Below, piece after piece: positions 1-9,165 of a stretch of DNA of 64,000 nt (its first letter is position 1; each line of letters begins with the position of its first letter). Under the pieces are notes generated by a model that made no database searches, was not told where the DNA came from, and was given only the letters and a program-made list of their open reading frames with translations. The stretch lies in assembly GCF_013911645.1 (NCBI RefSeq), contig NZ_JACESV010000001.1, positions 248,001-312,000 of the forward strand, given 5' to 3'. Source of the DNA: Allomuricauda sp. (lineage in GTDB: Bacteria > Bacteroidota > Bacteroidia > Flavobacteriales > Flavobacteriaceae). The position numbers and the translations under genes are program-made.

Positions 1-16
1 TGGACTAAATTATTTT

Positions 17-1042
17 ATGGAGATAAATTTAATAAGTGACACCGTCACAAGACCTTCAACGGGAATGTTGGAGGCCATGATGCATGCGAAAGTAGGGGAC
101 GATGTTTTTAAGAACGACCCTACGGTAAATGAATTGGAAGCTAAAGTTGCCGAGTACTTTGGTATGGAAGCTGCACTATTTTTCCCAAGTGGCACTATGA
201 CCAATCAAACGGCGATAAAAATTCACACCAATCCCGGTGACCAGTTAATTTGTGATAAATATGCGCACGTCTACAATTACGAAGGGGGAGGCGTCAGCTT
301 CAACAGTGGTGTTTCCTGTAAACTGGTGGATGGCAACAGGGGGATGATGACCGCAGAACAGGTCGAAGCTTCCATAAACCCGCCCGATTTTTACCACAGT
401 CCATTAACCGCTTTGGTCTGCATAGAAAATACCACGAACAAAGGGGGTGGAGCCTGTTGGGATTTTGAGGAATTAAAAAAGATTCGAAAAGTCTGCGATG
501 AGCACAATCTAAAATATCATTTGGATGGCGCCCGACTTTGGAATGCCTTGGTTAAAAAGGGCGAAGACCCAAAAAACTACGGGCAGTTGTTCGATACGAT
601 TAGTGTATGCTTAAGTAAAGGCATGGGATGCCCCGTAGGTTCCGTTTTGGTAGGAAGCAAAGATGATATAGACAAAGCCTTGCGCATCCGTAAAATTTTT
701 GGTGGCGGCATGCGTCAATCGGGTTATTTGGCCGCCGCAGGGATTTATGCTTTGGATAATAACGTAGAACGATTGGCGGAAGACCACAGAAAAGCTGAGG
801 AAATAGGGGAGGTGCTTCAATCTTTGGAGTTCATCAAAAAAGTGGAACCCATTGAGACCAATATCATCATTTTTGAAATTGATGAGGCAAAGATGTCATC
901 TGAGGCATTTTTGGAACAATTGACCAAAAATCAAGTATCCATCATTGGGATGGGGCAAGGTAAATTACGCATCGTCACCCATTTGGATTATACCGATGCT
1001 ATGCACGAGCACTTTTTAAGGGTTTTGAAAAATATTGGGTGA
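17..1042 (+). CDS. ltaE: Low-specificity L-threonine aldolase (GntG-type, PLP)
   Basis: This 341-residue protein is a fold-type I PLP enzyme expected to split L-threonine or L-allo-threonine into glycine and acetaldehyde in the cytoplasm. The family motif HLDGARLWNA is at residues 168-177, and the PLP-binding lysine is probably K201 in the context CLSKGMGCPVGSV. The N-terminal ISDTVTRPS and the glycine-rich FGGGMRQSG are also typical. Length is normal for the family. The ATG at 17 starts directly with the conserved N-terminus, so the gene is complete although it lies at the window edge. Other beta-hydroxy amino acids could be substrates. The gene stands alone, convergent with the YbaB gene. 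Confidence 0.9.
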   Translation: MEINLISDTVTRPSTGMLEAMMHAKVGDDVFKNDPTVNELEAKVAEYFGMEAALFFPSGTMTNQTAIKIHTNPGDQLICDKYAHVYNYEGGGVSFNSGVSCKLVDGNRGMMTAEQVEASINPPDFYHSPLTALVCIENTTNKGGGACWDFEELKKIRKVCDEHNLKYHLDGARLWNALVKKGEDPKNYGQLFDTISVCLSKGMGCPVGSVLVGSKDDIDKALRIRKIFGGGMRQSGYLAAAGIYALDNNVERLAEDHRKAEEIGEVLQSLEFIKKVEPIETNIIIFEIDEAKMSSEAFLEQLTKNQVSIIGMGQGKLRIVTHLDYTDAMHEHFLRVLKNIG

Positions 1043-1087
1043 CGGTTTGAGTTCTCGATACGCTTCGCACTCGAACTGACATAGTCA

Positions 1088-1414
1088 TTACTTCATAAAA
1101 GCATCCATCCCGGGAATATTCGGCATACCTTCTTTGGCCACAGCGGCCAATTCAGCTTCGTTTACCTTGGTGGCTTTTTCAATGGCTTTGTTCAAGGTAA
1201 GTACCAAATAGTCTTCCAATTGCTCTTTGTCCTCCAAAAGCGAATCATCAACAGCAATGGATTTTATTTCCCTATTGGCCGTAAGGGTAACTTTTAGGAG
1301 TCCATCGGAGGACTCTTCATCAATCATCACGGTGTTCAAACGCTCCTTTGTCGCTTCTACCTTCTTTTGGGTTTCTTTGATTTTACCCATCATTCCCATT
1401 AAATCTCCGAACAT
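1088..1414 (-). CDS. YbaB/EbfC family nucleoid-associated protein
   Basis: A 108-residue protein with the YbaB/EbfC signature: an N-terminal helix with [16 protein letters not shown], a central beta region ([17 protein letters not shown]) and a C-terminal helical dimerisation arm. The family forms tweezer-like dimers that bind DNA and coat the nucleoid. In many bacteria it sits beside dnaX and recR, but not here. The start is fixed by the conserved [10 protein letters not shown] dispersed palindromic repeat lies upstream, between this gene and the divergent peptidase gene. Confidence 0.9.
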   Translation of the reverse strand: MFGDLMGMMGKIKETQKKVEATKERLNTVMIDEESSDGLLKVTLTANREIKSIAVDDSLLEDKEQLEDYLVLTLNKAIEKATKVNEAELAAVAKEGMPNIPGMDAFMK

Positions 1415-1461
1415 AACTTTAAATTTTATATGTATTTACTAACATCTTTACGGTTATCTGT

Positions 1462-1514
1462 AATGTCGAGCGTAGTCGAAACACTTTAACTCACCCTTCG
1501 ACTCCGCTCGGGGT
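1462..1514. repeat. Dispersed palindromic repeat (GTCGAG/CTCGGGGTGAC type)
   Basis: Two inverted arms, GTCGAGCGTAGTCGAA and TTCGACTCCGCTCGG, flank a short spacer between the divergent ybaB and peptidase genes. Related half-copies with TCGACTGCGCTC cores occur near 1046-1079, 41640-42090, 47173-47275 and 55812-55915. They behave like REP-type intergenic repeats. No coding frame explains them. Confidence 0.6.
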
Positions 1515-1589
1515 GACAAAACTCGGACAAATAAGTGATAATTATCAAACGTAAGTTCAAAAGTAGTAAATTGGCTAAAATACTATCCC

Positions 1590-3728
1590 ATGAAACTAAT
1601 CAATTCAAGAGTTTCTATTCTGGTTTTATGCCTTATTTTTGCGACCGCTTGCAAAAACAACAAAGACGAATCCATGAGTATAGCTCCCCCGGTAGCACCC
1701 AAACATCCTACCCAACTAGAAAAACACGGCGATGTTAGAATCGACGATTATTATTGGATGAACAATAGGGAGGACCAACAGGTTCTTGATTATTTGAACG
1801 CCGAGAACGAGTACTATCAAAAAATGACCGCCCACACCAAGGAGTTTCAAGAGAAACTTTTTAAGGAGATGAAGGGTAGGATCAAGGAAGATGATTCGTC
1901 TGTTCCCTACAAATTGGATGGGTATTGGTACATTACCCGCTATGAAGAGGGCAAGGAGTATCCCATATATTCCAGGAAAAAGGAAAGCTTGGATGCCGAA
2001 GAAGAATTGTTGTTCGATTGCAACGAAATGGCCAAAGGCCACGAATACTTCAACTTGCGTGGTGTTTCCATAAGTCCGGACAATACCATGGCCTCCTTTG
2101 GAACGGATACCATTTCCAGAAGGCAGTACAATATTCAGGTGAAAAACTTAAAATCGGGTGAAATTTATCCCGATATTATTGAGAATACAACGGGAAGCGC
2201 TGTTTGGGCCAACGATAACAAAACGCTGTTCTACACCAAAAAAGACCCGGTAACCCTACGTTCAGATAAAATTTTTAAACACGTACTGGGAACATCTTCA
2301 GAAGATGATGAATTGGTTTTTCATGAAAAGGATTCTACTTACAACACCTTTGTTTACAAGACCAAATCCAGAAAATATATCGTGATTGGCTCTAGCAGCA
2401 CGTTGACATCAGAATATAGAATTTTGAATGCGGATGATGCCGAGGGCGAATTCAAGGTGTTTTCCCCACGAGAAAAAGGGGTGGAGTATGGCATATCACA
2501 TTTTGAAGGTGATTTTTATGTGTTGACCAACAAGGACAAGGCCACCAACTTTAAGTTGATGAAAACCGATGAGAACCATACATCATCGGAACATTGGGAG
2601 GAGTTTATCCCGCATCGGGAAGATGTTTTGTTGGAAGATGTCGAAATTTTCAGGGATTATTACGTGCTTACAGAGCGCAACAATGGCCTCACTCAAATGA
2701 AGATTGCCAAATGGGACGGTTCCGATAGTTACTATTTACCTTTTGATAGTGAAACTTACGTTGCTGGACCTTCTGTCAATTTGGATTTTGACACCAAAAT
2801 ACTTCGTTACTATTACAACGAAATGGGAGAGCCTTATGCCATAATTGATTTTGATATGGAAACCAAAACCAAAACCGTTATGAAGCAACAAGAGGTTTTG
2901 GGAGGTGAATTTAATAAAGATAACTACAAAACAGAGCGCTTGTGGGCAACGGCCAGGGATGGTAAAAAAGTACCAATTTCCTTAATTTACCGTAAAAACA
3001 CCCCTTTGGATGGCACAAGTCCGTTGTTGCAATACGGTTATGGCTCTTACGGTGCCACCATAGACCCCTATTTTTCATCCATACGGTTGAGTTTATTGGA
3101 CCGTGGGTTTATCTACGCCATTGCCCATATTCGTGGTGGGGAATATTTGGGGAGGCCTTGGTACGAGGATGGAAAGCTGTTCAATAAGAAGAATACGTTT
3201 ACCGATTTTGTCGATGTTTCTCAATATTTGATTGACCAAAAATATACGACCCCGGAACATTTATATGCCATGGGCGGCTCTGCCGGTGGGCTTTTGATGG
3301 GAGCCGTAATCAATATGGCACCAGAACTATATAATGGAGTAATCGCGGGAGTTCCTTTTGTAGATGTGGTCACTACCATGTTGGACGATACCATTCCGTT
3401 GACCACGGGAGAGTATGACGAATGGGGAAATCCAAACGAAAAGGAATATTACGATTACATTAAATCTTATTCCCCTTATGACAATGTAGAGGCCAAGGCA
3501 TACCCAAATATGTACGTATCCACCGGATTGCACGATTCCCAAGTGCAGTATTGGGAACCGGCCAAGTGGGTGGCCAAATTGAGGGAATATAAAACCGACG
3601 GCAACCTATTGTTTTTGGATACAAATATGGATGCTGGTCACGGTGGAGCCTCGGGCCGATTTGAAGCTTTAAAGGAAACGGCGAAGGAATATGCCTTTAT
3701 TTTAGACCTTGAGGGAAAAGCCCTTTAA
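1590..3728 (+). CDS. ptrB: S9 family oligopeptidase B-like serine peptidase, lipoprotein
   Basis: This 712-residue prolyl oligopeptidase-family protein should cleave short peptides, probably after basic residues as in oligopeptidase B. It has a lipoprotein signal peptide ending in FATAC, with the lipidated cysteine at residue 21, so it is likely anchored in the envelope facing the periplasm. A beta-propeller region of about 400 residues precedes the alpha/beta-hydrolase domain. The catalytic serine is S564 in MGGSAGG; the aspartate is likely in GLHDSQV and the histidine in DAGHGG. Length matches the family. The ATG at 1590 is chosen because it begins the signal peptide. Confidence 0.9.
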   Translation: MKLINSRVSILVLCLIFATACKNNKDESMSIAPPVAPKHPTQLEKHGDVRIDDYYWMNNREDQQVLDYLNAENEYYQKMTAHTKEFQEKLFKEMKGRIKEDDSSVPYKLDGYWYITRYEEGKEYPIYSRKKESLDAEEELLFDCNEMAKGHEYFNLRGVSISPDNTMASFGTDTISRRQYNIQVKNLKSGEIYPDIIENTTGSAVWANDNKTLFYTKKDPVTLRSDKIFKHVLGTSSEDDELVFHEKDSTYNTFVYKTKSRKYIVIGSSSTLTSEYRILNADDAEGEFKVFSPREKGVEYGISHFEGDFYVLTNKDKATNFKLMKTDENHTSSEHWEEFIPHREDVLLEDVEIFRDYYVLTERNNGLTQMKIAKWDGSDSYYLPFDSETYVAGPSVNLDFDTKILRYYYNEMGEPYAIIDFDMETKTKTVMKQQEVLGGEFNKDNYKTERLWATARDGKKVPISLIYRKNTPLDGTSPLLQYGYGSYGATIDPYFSSIRLSLLDRGFIYAIAHIRGGEYLGRPWYEDGKLFNKKNTFTDFVDVSQYLIDQKYTTPEHLYAMGGSAGGLLMGAVINMAPELYNGVIAGVPFVDVVTTMLDDTIPLTTGEYDEWGNPNEKEYYDYIKSYSPYDNVEAKAYPNMYVSTGLHDSQVQYWEPAKWVAKLREYKTDGNLLFLDTNMDAGHGGASGRFEALKETAKEYAFILDLEGKAL

Positions 3729-3738
3729 AAAAAAATGT

Positions 3739-3746
3739 TACATTTG
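3739..3746 (+). promoter_or_regulatory. Putative Bacteroidota -7 promoter box
   Basis: TACATTTG matches the Bacteroidota sigma-A -7 consensus TAnnTTTG and lies about 50 bases upstream of the cysteine synthase-like gene at 3798. This is a pattern match only. Confidence 0.5.
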
Positions 3747-3797
3747 CATGGAATAATTTTATTTTAAGGTAAGATTGTTCCCTACCTAATACCAGTT

Positions 3798-4838
3798 ATG
3801 AAGAAACAGATAAATGCGCACAGCAATATCCTAGACCTAATTGGAAGTACCCCCTTAGTTAAGCTAAACAGAATTACTGCCCCACTTACCGGAAATTTTT
3901 ATGCTAAGCTGGAATGCTTTAACCCCGGACATTCTTCAAAAGATAGAATTGCGATTCATATTATTGAAGAAGCCGAGCGAAAAGGGCTTCTTAAACCGGG
4001 TAGCACCATTATCGAGACCACATCTGGCAACACAGGCTTTAGCTTGGCCATGGTGAGTATTGTTAAAGGCTATAAGTGCATATTGGCCGTAAGTTCAAAA
4101 TCATCCCCGGACAAGATAGATATGTTGCGTTCCATGGGAGCCAACGTATATGTTTGCCCAGCCCATGTTAGCGCGGATGACCCACGTTCCTATTACGAAG
4201 TGGCCAAACGCTTGCACAGCGAAACTGAGAATTCAATTTACATCAACCAGTATTTTAACGAGTTAAATATAGATGCCCACTATTCCAGTACAGGGCCCGA
4301 GATTTGGGAGCAGACCAATGGTCAAATTACCCATTTGGTGGCTTGTAGCGGGACAGGGGGGACTATATCCGGAATTGCCCGTTATTTAAAGGAACAGAAC
4401 CCAAATATTAAAATATTGGGGGTAGATGCTTATGGGTCTATTTTAAAAAAATATCACGAAACCGGAGAGTTTGATCACAATGAGGTGTATCCATACCGAA
4501 TTGAAGGATTGGGCAAGAACTTGATTCCGGCAGCTACGGACTTTAATAGCATTGACAGGTATATTAAGGTAACTGATGGGGAAAGTGCCCACATGGCCCG
4601 TAAATTGGCCCATACCGAAGGCATTTTTGCAGGTTACACCAGTGGCGCCGCAACTCAGGCATTATACCAATTGAACACCGAAGGGGAGTTTACCGAGGAC
4701 AGCAATGTTGTTGTGGTGTTCCCGGACCATGGTTCTAGGTATATGAGCAAGGTGTACAGTAACGAATGGATGGAAAACCAAGGTTTTTTCGACATCCAAA
4801 ATGCCGAAATACCAGAAGAAATAAAGTATATTAAATAA
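3798..4838 (+). CDS. Cysteine synthase-like PLP enzyme, probable cysteate synthase
   Basis: A 346-residue fold-type II PLP enzyme of the O-acetylserine sulfhydrylase/cystathionine beta-synthase group. The N-terminal [14 protein letters not shown] lysine K48 in GHSSKDR, substrate loop ETTSGNTG and phosphate-binding GTGGTISG are all visible. It has no C-terminal CBS domains. The family replaces a leaving group on serine derivatives with a nucleophile. The next gene is an alpha-oxoamine synthase, and in sulfonolipid-making Bacteroidota this pairing corresponds to cysteate synthase followed by cysteate acyltransferase. The specific role is therefore inferred from context and taxon. An ordinary cysteine synthase is the main alternative. 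It has its own promoter box and terminator. Confidence 0.8.
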   Translation: MKKQINAHSNILDLIGSTPLVKLNRITAPLTGNFYAKLECFNPGHSSKDRIAIHIIEEAERKGLLKPGSTIIETTSGNTGFSLAMVSIVKGYKCILAVSSKSSPDKIDMLRSMGANVYVCPAHVSADDPRSYYEVAKRLHSETENSIYINQYFNELNIDAHYSSTGPEIWEQTNGQITHLVACSGTGGTISGIARYLKEQNPNIKILGVDAYGSILKKYHETGEFDHNEVYPYRIEGLGKNLIPAATDFNSIDRYIKVTDGESAHMARKLAHTEGIFAGYTSGAATQALYQLNTEGEFTEDSNVVVVFPDHGSRYMSKVYSNEWMENQGFFDIQNAEIPEEIKYIK

Positions 4839-4862
4839 ACCAATACCCGATAATACTTATAG

Positions 4863-4891
4863 AACGGCAATGAAAAACATTGCCGTTTTTT
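4863..4891 (+). terminator. Rho-independent terminator after the cysteine synthase-like gene
   Basis: Perfect 10-bp stem AACGGCAATG / CATTGCCGTT with a five-A loop, followed by a run of T. It lies 24 bases after the stop codon at 4838, so the following gene is likely transcribed separately. Confidence 0.85.
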
Positions 4892-4931
4892 ATATCTGAA
4901 CATTTCGTTATGCGAGGTTCATAAAAATATA

Positions 4932-4939
4932 TACTTTTG
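4932..4939 (+). promoter_or_regulatory. Putative Bacteroidota -7 promoter box
   Basis: TACTTTTG fits TAnnTTTG and lies 24 bases upstream of the acyltransferase start at 4963, just after the terminator. Together they suggest independent transcription of the two PLP genes. Pattern match only. Confidence 0.5.
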
Positions 4940-4962
4940 CATTTGAATTAAATTTAAGGTAG

Positions 4963-6222
4963 ATGAGAGATTTATTCGATAGAATCATTGAGAACAAAGG
5001 ACCTTTGGGAAAATGGGCCTCACAGGCTGAGGGCTATTTTGTTTTTCCAAAATTGGAAGGACCTATTTCCAACAGAATGAAATTCCAAGGGAAAGATGTG
5101 ATAACGTGGAGCATCAATGACTATCTGGGTCTCGCAAACCTACCTGAAATAAAGAAAGTGGACGGAGAGGCAGCATTGGAACACGGAGCTGCTTACCCAA
5201 TGGGAGCCCGAATGATGAGCGGCCACACCGATTATCATGAACAGTTGCAAAACGAACTGGCAGAGTTTGTACACAAAGAAGCTTCATATTTATTGAATTT
5301 TGGATACCAAGGCTTTATGTCTGTAATCGACGCTTTGGTGTCTAAGGACGATATTATTGTATACGATGTGGATTGCCACGCTTGCATTATAGATGGTGTT
5401 CGTTTGCATATGGGCAAGCGTTTTACCTTTAAGCACAACGATCCTGAAAGCTTGGAAAAAAACTTGGAGCGTGCCACCAAATTGGCCAATGAAACCGGTG
5501 GAGGAATCTTGGTGATTTCTGAAGGAGTTTTTGGTATGCGAGGAGAACAAGGGATACTAAAAGAAATTGTAGATCTAAAGAAAAAATTCCAATTCAGGCT
5601 TTTGGTAGATGATGCCCACGGTTTTGGAACATTGGGAAAAACAGGTGCCGGAGCAGGAGAGGAGCAAGGCGTACAAGATGAAATTGACGTGTATTTAGCC
5701 ACTTTTGCCAAGTCTATGGCAGGTATTGGCGCATTTGTAGCAGCTGATAAGGAAATCATCGAATACCTAAAATACAATCTTCGTTCCCAAATGTTCGCTA
5801 AATCATTGCCCATGGTTTATGTTAAAGGAGCGCTTAAGCGACTTGATATGTTGCGAACCATGCCAGAACTTAAAGCAAAGCTTTGGGAGAACGTAAATGC
5901 ACTCCAAAATGGACTAAAGGAAAGAGGGTTCGACATTGGGACCACCACTAGCTGTGTAACCCCCGTTTATTTGAACGGAAGTATTCCAGAAGCAATGGCC
6001 TTGGTGAAAGATTTACGCGAAAACCATGGAATTTTCTGTTCCATTGTGGTATATCCCGTAATTCCAAAAGGATTGATTTTACTGCGTTTGATTCCTACGG
6101 CGACACACACCATGAAAGATATCGAAGAGACACTTGATGCTTTTTCCGCTATTAGGGAGCGTTTGGAAAATGGCACTTACAAAAGACTTTCGGCTGCCGT
6201 AGCTGCGGCTATGGGCGAATAA
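4963..6222 (+). CDS. Alpha-oxoamine synthase family acyltransferase, probable cysteate acyltransferase
   Basis: A 419-residue class I/II aminotransferase-fold PLP enzyme related to serine palmitoyltransferase and 8-amino-7-oxononanoate synthase. These enzymes condense an amino acid with an acyl thioester, releasing CO2 to give a 3-keto amino product. Seen here: DDAHGFG at residues 216-222, the PLP lysine K250 in ATFAKSMAG, and the C-terminal LRLIPTATHT. Bacteroidota use such enzymes for sphingolipids (serine) and for sulfonolipids such as capnine (cysteate). The upstream cysteine synthase-like gene favours cysteate, but sequence alone does not settle the substrate. The start follows a weak AT-rich leader, as is normal in this phylum. 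Confidence 0.8.
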   Translation: MRDLFDRIIENKGPLGKWASQAEGYFVFPKLEGPISNRMKFQGKDVITWSINDYLGLANLPEIKKVDGEAALEHGAAYPMGARMMSGHTDYHEQLQNELAEFVHKEASYLLNFGYQGFMSVIDALVSKDDIIVYDVDCHACIIDGVRLHMGKRFTFKHNDPESLEKNLERATKLANETGGGILVISEGVFGMRGEQGILKEIVDLKKKFQFRLLVDDAHGFGTLGKTGAGAGEEQGVQDEIDVYLATFAKSMAGIGAFVAADKEIIEYLKYNLRSQMFAKSLPMVYVKGALKRLDMLRTMPELKAKLWENVNALQNGLKERGFDIGTTTSCVTPVYLNGSIPEAMALVKDLRENHGIFCSIVVYPVIPKGLILLRLIPTATHTMKDIEETLDAFSAIRERLENGTYKRLSAAVAAAMGE

Positions 6223-6307
6223 ATTTTATGATGCGCTTGCCTTGTGAGGGGATTTTTGGCTATGGTTAAACTCAAGTTGTTCTACTTGGGTTAATGTAGA
6301 TATTATT

Positions 6308-7258
6308 TCAATCGCTATTACTTTTTTCTTTCATCCATACCGGGCTTGTTTCCGATTTATGGTCTTTGCCAATTATATCTTTGTACAATTCTGGTTTTCT
6401 GGCATTCTTGTACCTCCAACCTCCTGAGAGTTGAATTTTATCTTTTGTTATTTTTGAAATTGTAATATCATTTTCAAAGGATTTTATTTCGGACAAAACT
6501 TCACCATAAGGGTCAATAATCATCGAATTGCCATTTTTTAAGTGCTCGCCATCGTAACCGATCGGGTTTGTAAATGCATAATAGACCCCATTGTCATAAG
6601 CTCTTGCAGGCAACCAACGCATTAACCAACGCCTGCCCTTTGGGCCATCGAATTCCATTCGTAACGAAACTGGGTCATCTTCGCGGTTTTGCCAATATTT
6701 ATCGGCTACATAACCTCGATGTGGCATTGCAGATGGGGTACAGCCCGTAACATGTGGGGCAAAAATCAATTCTGCTCCCAAAAGGCTCGTTGCCCTAACA
6801 TTTTCAATCACGTTATTGTCATAGCAGATTAAAATTCCACATTTCCAACCAAGTAGGTCGAATACGCAATATTCATCGCCAGCAGACATATACTTGCTAA
6901 TAAACGGATGTATTTTTCGATATTTTGCAATTAGTCCTTCTCCAGTAACACAGATAAATGTATTGTATATTTTTCCGTCAGATATTTCTACGAGACCGGC
7001 CAAAATAGGAATGTCCAATTCTTTGGATATGGCAATCAATTCTTGTGTACTTTTTCCGTTAGGTACCTCTTCGGCCAAGCTCGTTATTTGTTCAAGACTT
7101 AAGTCTTTGGTAAAAGTATAGGCCGTAATCGACATTTCATGAAAACTGATTAAGTCGGCTCCTTTGGATTTTGCTTTTTTAGCAAGTTTTTTGATTACCG
7201 ATAGATTATAGGCTTTATCACCGTCTTTTGGTTCAAATTGGGCTACTGATATGTTCAT
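6308..7258 (-). CDS. Nitrilase-family carbon-nitrogen hydrolase
   Basis: A 316-residue member of the nitrilase superfamily, which hydrolyses nitriles, amides or carbamoyl groups through a Glu-Lys-Cys triad. The triad is visible as E41 (FHEMS), K115 (KYRKIHPF) and C145 (GILICYD). The substrate cannot be told from sequence. It is on the minus strand like the cassette genes to its right and borders the accessory island. GATTTTTGG...GGCTAT motifs occur on both sides (about 6250-6264 and 7281-7303), but in direct orientation, so cassette membership is uncertain. Normal length, no damage seen. Confidence 0.85.
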   Translation of the reverse strand: MNISVAQFEPKDGDKAYNLSVIKKLAKKAKSKGADLISFHEMSITAYTFTKDLSLEQITSLAEEVPNGKSTQELIAISKELDIPILAGLVEISDGKIYNTFICVTGEGLIAKYRKIHPFISKYMSAGDEYCVFDLLGWKCGILICYDNNVIENVRATSLLGAELIFAPHVTGCTPSAMPHRGYVADKYWQNREDDPVSLRMEFDGPKGRRWLMRWLPARAYDNGVYYAFTNPIGYDGEHLKNGNSMIIDPYGEVLSEIKSFENDITISKITKDKIQLSGGWRYKNARKPELYKDIIGKDHKSETSPVWMKEKSNSD

Positions 7259-7381
7259 GTTTTATTGGGGTTGATTTTTTTGATTTTTGGTTGCATGGCT
7301 ATCCCAACTAAGGTGAGTAGCGTTTTAAATTTGTATGTAACAGTTAAAGGTAGCTATTGGAGATTGATTCGCTATAGCCAC

Positions 7382-9108
7382 TGTGCCTGTTGCACAAGTT
7401 AGCGAAAAAAGTCGTTGATGATCATTGCCGATCGGGAAAGGGATCGTACCTTAAAGGGATGCAAGGCAAGAAGGACTATCAGGAAAAGCTGTTCGCCCGG
7501 TTCCAACTCAGCGAACGAGTGCCAAGGGACAATTTTTACAGGAAGTTGAAGGGTGTGTTGGACCTGGATTTCCTATATCCGCTCACCAAGGGGTATTATG
7601 GGCAAAGCGGGCAGAAGAGCATCGACCCGGTGGTCTTCTTCAAGCTTTGCCTTGTCGGCTATCTGGAGAACATCATCAGCGACCGCAAGCTCATGGAGCA
7701 CTGTTCGATGCGGCTCGACATCCTGTTCTTCATAGGATATGATATCGACGAGGAGCTTCCCTGGCACAGTACGATAAGCAGGACGCGCCAACTGTTCCCG
7801 GAAGCGGTGTTCGAGGAGACCTTTACCAAGGTGCTGGCCATGTGCGTTGAAAAGGGCATGGTGAGCGGGCATACCCAGGCCATCGATTCGGCCCCCGTGA
7901 AGGCCAACGCGAGCATGGACACCCTGGAGCTCAAAGTACCTGAAGAGGAATTGGAGTCCCACTTACGCAAGGTCCGCCACATCAGTGCCATGGACAGGGA
8001 AAGGCCGCACCGCAAGAGCAAGGGAGACAGGTCTGACAAGGGCCAGCGGGGCATTGCCGCCAACAAGAAGGAACTCGATGCGATAAAGGGCCGTAACAAG
8101 AAGTGGGCCAGGGACCAGGACCAACGTCCGGGTGCGGGCAACAAGGGAAGCAAGTACACCAGTAACAAGACCCATTACAGTCCCACCGACCCCGATGCAA
8201 GGATAAGCGTCAAGCCCGGGAAGGCCCGGAAGCTGAACTACCTCTCCCAGCTCAGCGTGGACACGGCACATCATGTGATAACCGACATCAGGGCCTATCA
8301 TGCCGATGGGAAGGACAACCAGCAGCTGCCCGATATCATCGATAGATTGAAGAAACGCTTGTGGAAGCAGGGCCTTGTGTGGGAGAACTGCGTGGCGGAC
8401 ACGGGGTACAGCAGTGGGGAAAATTACGCAATGCTGGAACAAAGGAACCTTAAAAGCTTCATCCCACCGCACGGTACCTACAAGGGCGGGCCAACGGGCT
8501 TCGAGTACATTGAAACGTCGGACCACTACATTTGCCCCCAAGGGAAGGTGATACCTTTCACCAAGGAGTTCAACGATTACCGTACGGGGACCAAGAAGAA
8601 GGAGTACCGGGCCAGCAAGAAGGTCTGTACGGGCTGCCCGATCAGGGAACAGTGCCTGGGCAGGAGCGCACAGGAAAAGAAGTTCAGCGTCACCTACTTT
8701 AGGGCGGAGTACGAGCGCAACATCCAAAGGGTGGAAAGTCCACAGGGCAGGTACATGAAGGGCAAGCGACAGAGCACCGTGGAACCGGTATTCGGTACCT
8801 TGACCCAGTTCATGGGGCTCAGAAAAATAAACACAATAGGGCTCGCACAGGCCAACAAGGTGATGCACCTCTCAGCGATGGCCTATAATCTCAAGAAATA
8901 TCTGAAGTTCGAACAAAAACGGTTGAAAAGTGGCGTGGGAACGTCCGCCTTGACCATTTTGGTAAAAAGTGCGTTCCAAAAGCTGTTTTGGGCCCTTCAT
9001 GGCCCGGAAAAACAATGCCCCATAGGTTGGCTTAAAAATAAAAAGCCCCTTAAAAGGGCTTATTTGAAGTCTGTTTTTCTGAAATCAGAGGCTTGTGCAA
9101 CGGTTACC
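7382..9108 (+). mobile_element. IS1182-family insertion sequence, copy 1
   Basis: A unit of about 1727 bp that recurs at 9981-11707; the protein and all overlapping frames compared are identical. The ends carry an inverted repeat with core GTTGCACAAG (left TGTGCCTGTTGCACAAG; right, read inward, GGTAACCGTTGCACAAG). Boundaries are set by where the flanks of the two copies diverge; TGTG at the left edge could instead be target sequence, since TGTG also follows the right end. The element is visibly GC-richer than the AT-rich genes around it. A hairpin AAGCCC...GGGCTT lies near its right end (about 9043-9061). It is inserted at the GTT end of the SUFU cassette. Confidence 0.9.
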
Positions 9109-9165
9109 TGTGTTAGGCACTGGCTTTTATTTTTATTAGTTTCCAATTATTTTATTCCAGAATGA
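7459..9165 (+). CDS. IS1182-family transposase, copy 1
   Basis: DDE transposase with an N-terminal DUF772-like region, a central DDE core and a Cys-rich motif (KVCTGCPIREQC) typical of IS1182. Likely acidic residues are in AIDSAPVKA, VADTGYSSG and STVEPVFGTL. The ATG at 7459 (MQGKKDYQEKL) is preferred. The frame is open further upstream to a TTG at 7390 that falls inside the terminal inverted repeat, so an earlier start is possible. There is no stop codon inside the element: the frame runs through the right inverted repeat and stops in flanking DNA at 9165, adding an unrelated tail of about 18 residues. The tail overlaps the 3' end of the SUFU gene on the other strand. Confidence 0.9.
   Translation: MQGKKDYQEKLFARFQLSERVPRDNFYRKLKGVLDLDFLYPLTKGYYGQSGQKSIDPVVFFKLCLVGYLENIISDRKLMEHCSMRLDILFFIGYDIDEELPWHSTISRTRQLFPEAVFEETFTKVLAMCVEKGMVSGHTQAIDSAPVKANASMDTLELKVPEEELESHLRKVRHISAMDRERPHRKSKGDRSDKGQRGIAANKKELDAIKGRNKKWARDQDQRPGAGNKGSKYTSNKTHYSPTDPDARISVKPGKARKLNYLSQLSVDTAHHVITDIRAYHADGKDNQQLPDIIDRLKKRLWKQGLVWENCVADTGYSSGENYAMLEQRNLKSFIPPHGTYKGGPTGFEYIETSDHYICPQGKVIPFTKEFNDYRTGTKKKEYRASKKVCTGCPIREQCLGRSAQEKKFSVTYFRAEYERNIQRVESPQGRYMKGKRQSTVEPVFGTLTQFMGLRKINTIGLAQANKVMHLSAMAYNLKKYLKFEQKRLKSGVGTSALTILVKSAFQKLFWALHGPEKQCPIGWLKNKKPLKRAYLKSVFLKSEACATVTCVRHWLLFLLVSNYFIPE

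Noticed and set aside
6250..7303. Nitrilase gene as a fifth cassette
   Set aside because: Flanking GATTTTTGG...GGCTAT motifs are in direct, not inverted, orientation and no GTT-type end pair could be found, so it is only noted.
7963..8868. Long open frame of about 300 codons on the minus strand inside the transposase, and its copy at 10562-11467
   Set aside because: It lies exactly antisense to the GC-rich transposase gene, has no start signal of its own and resembles no protein; it is a by-product of codon bias.
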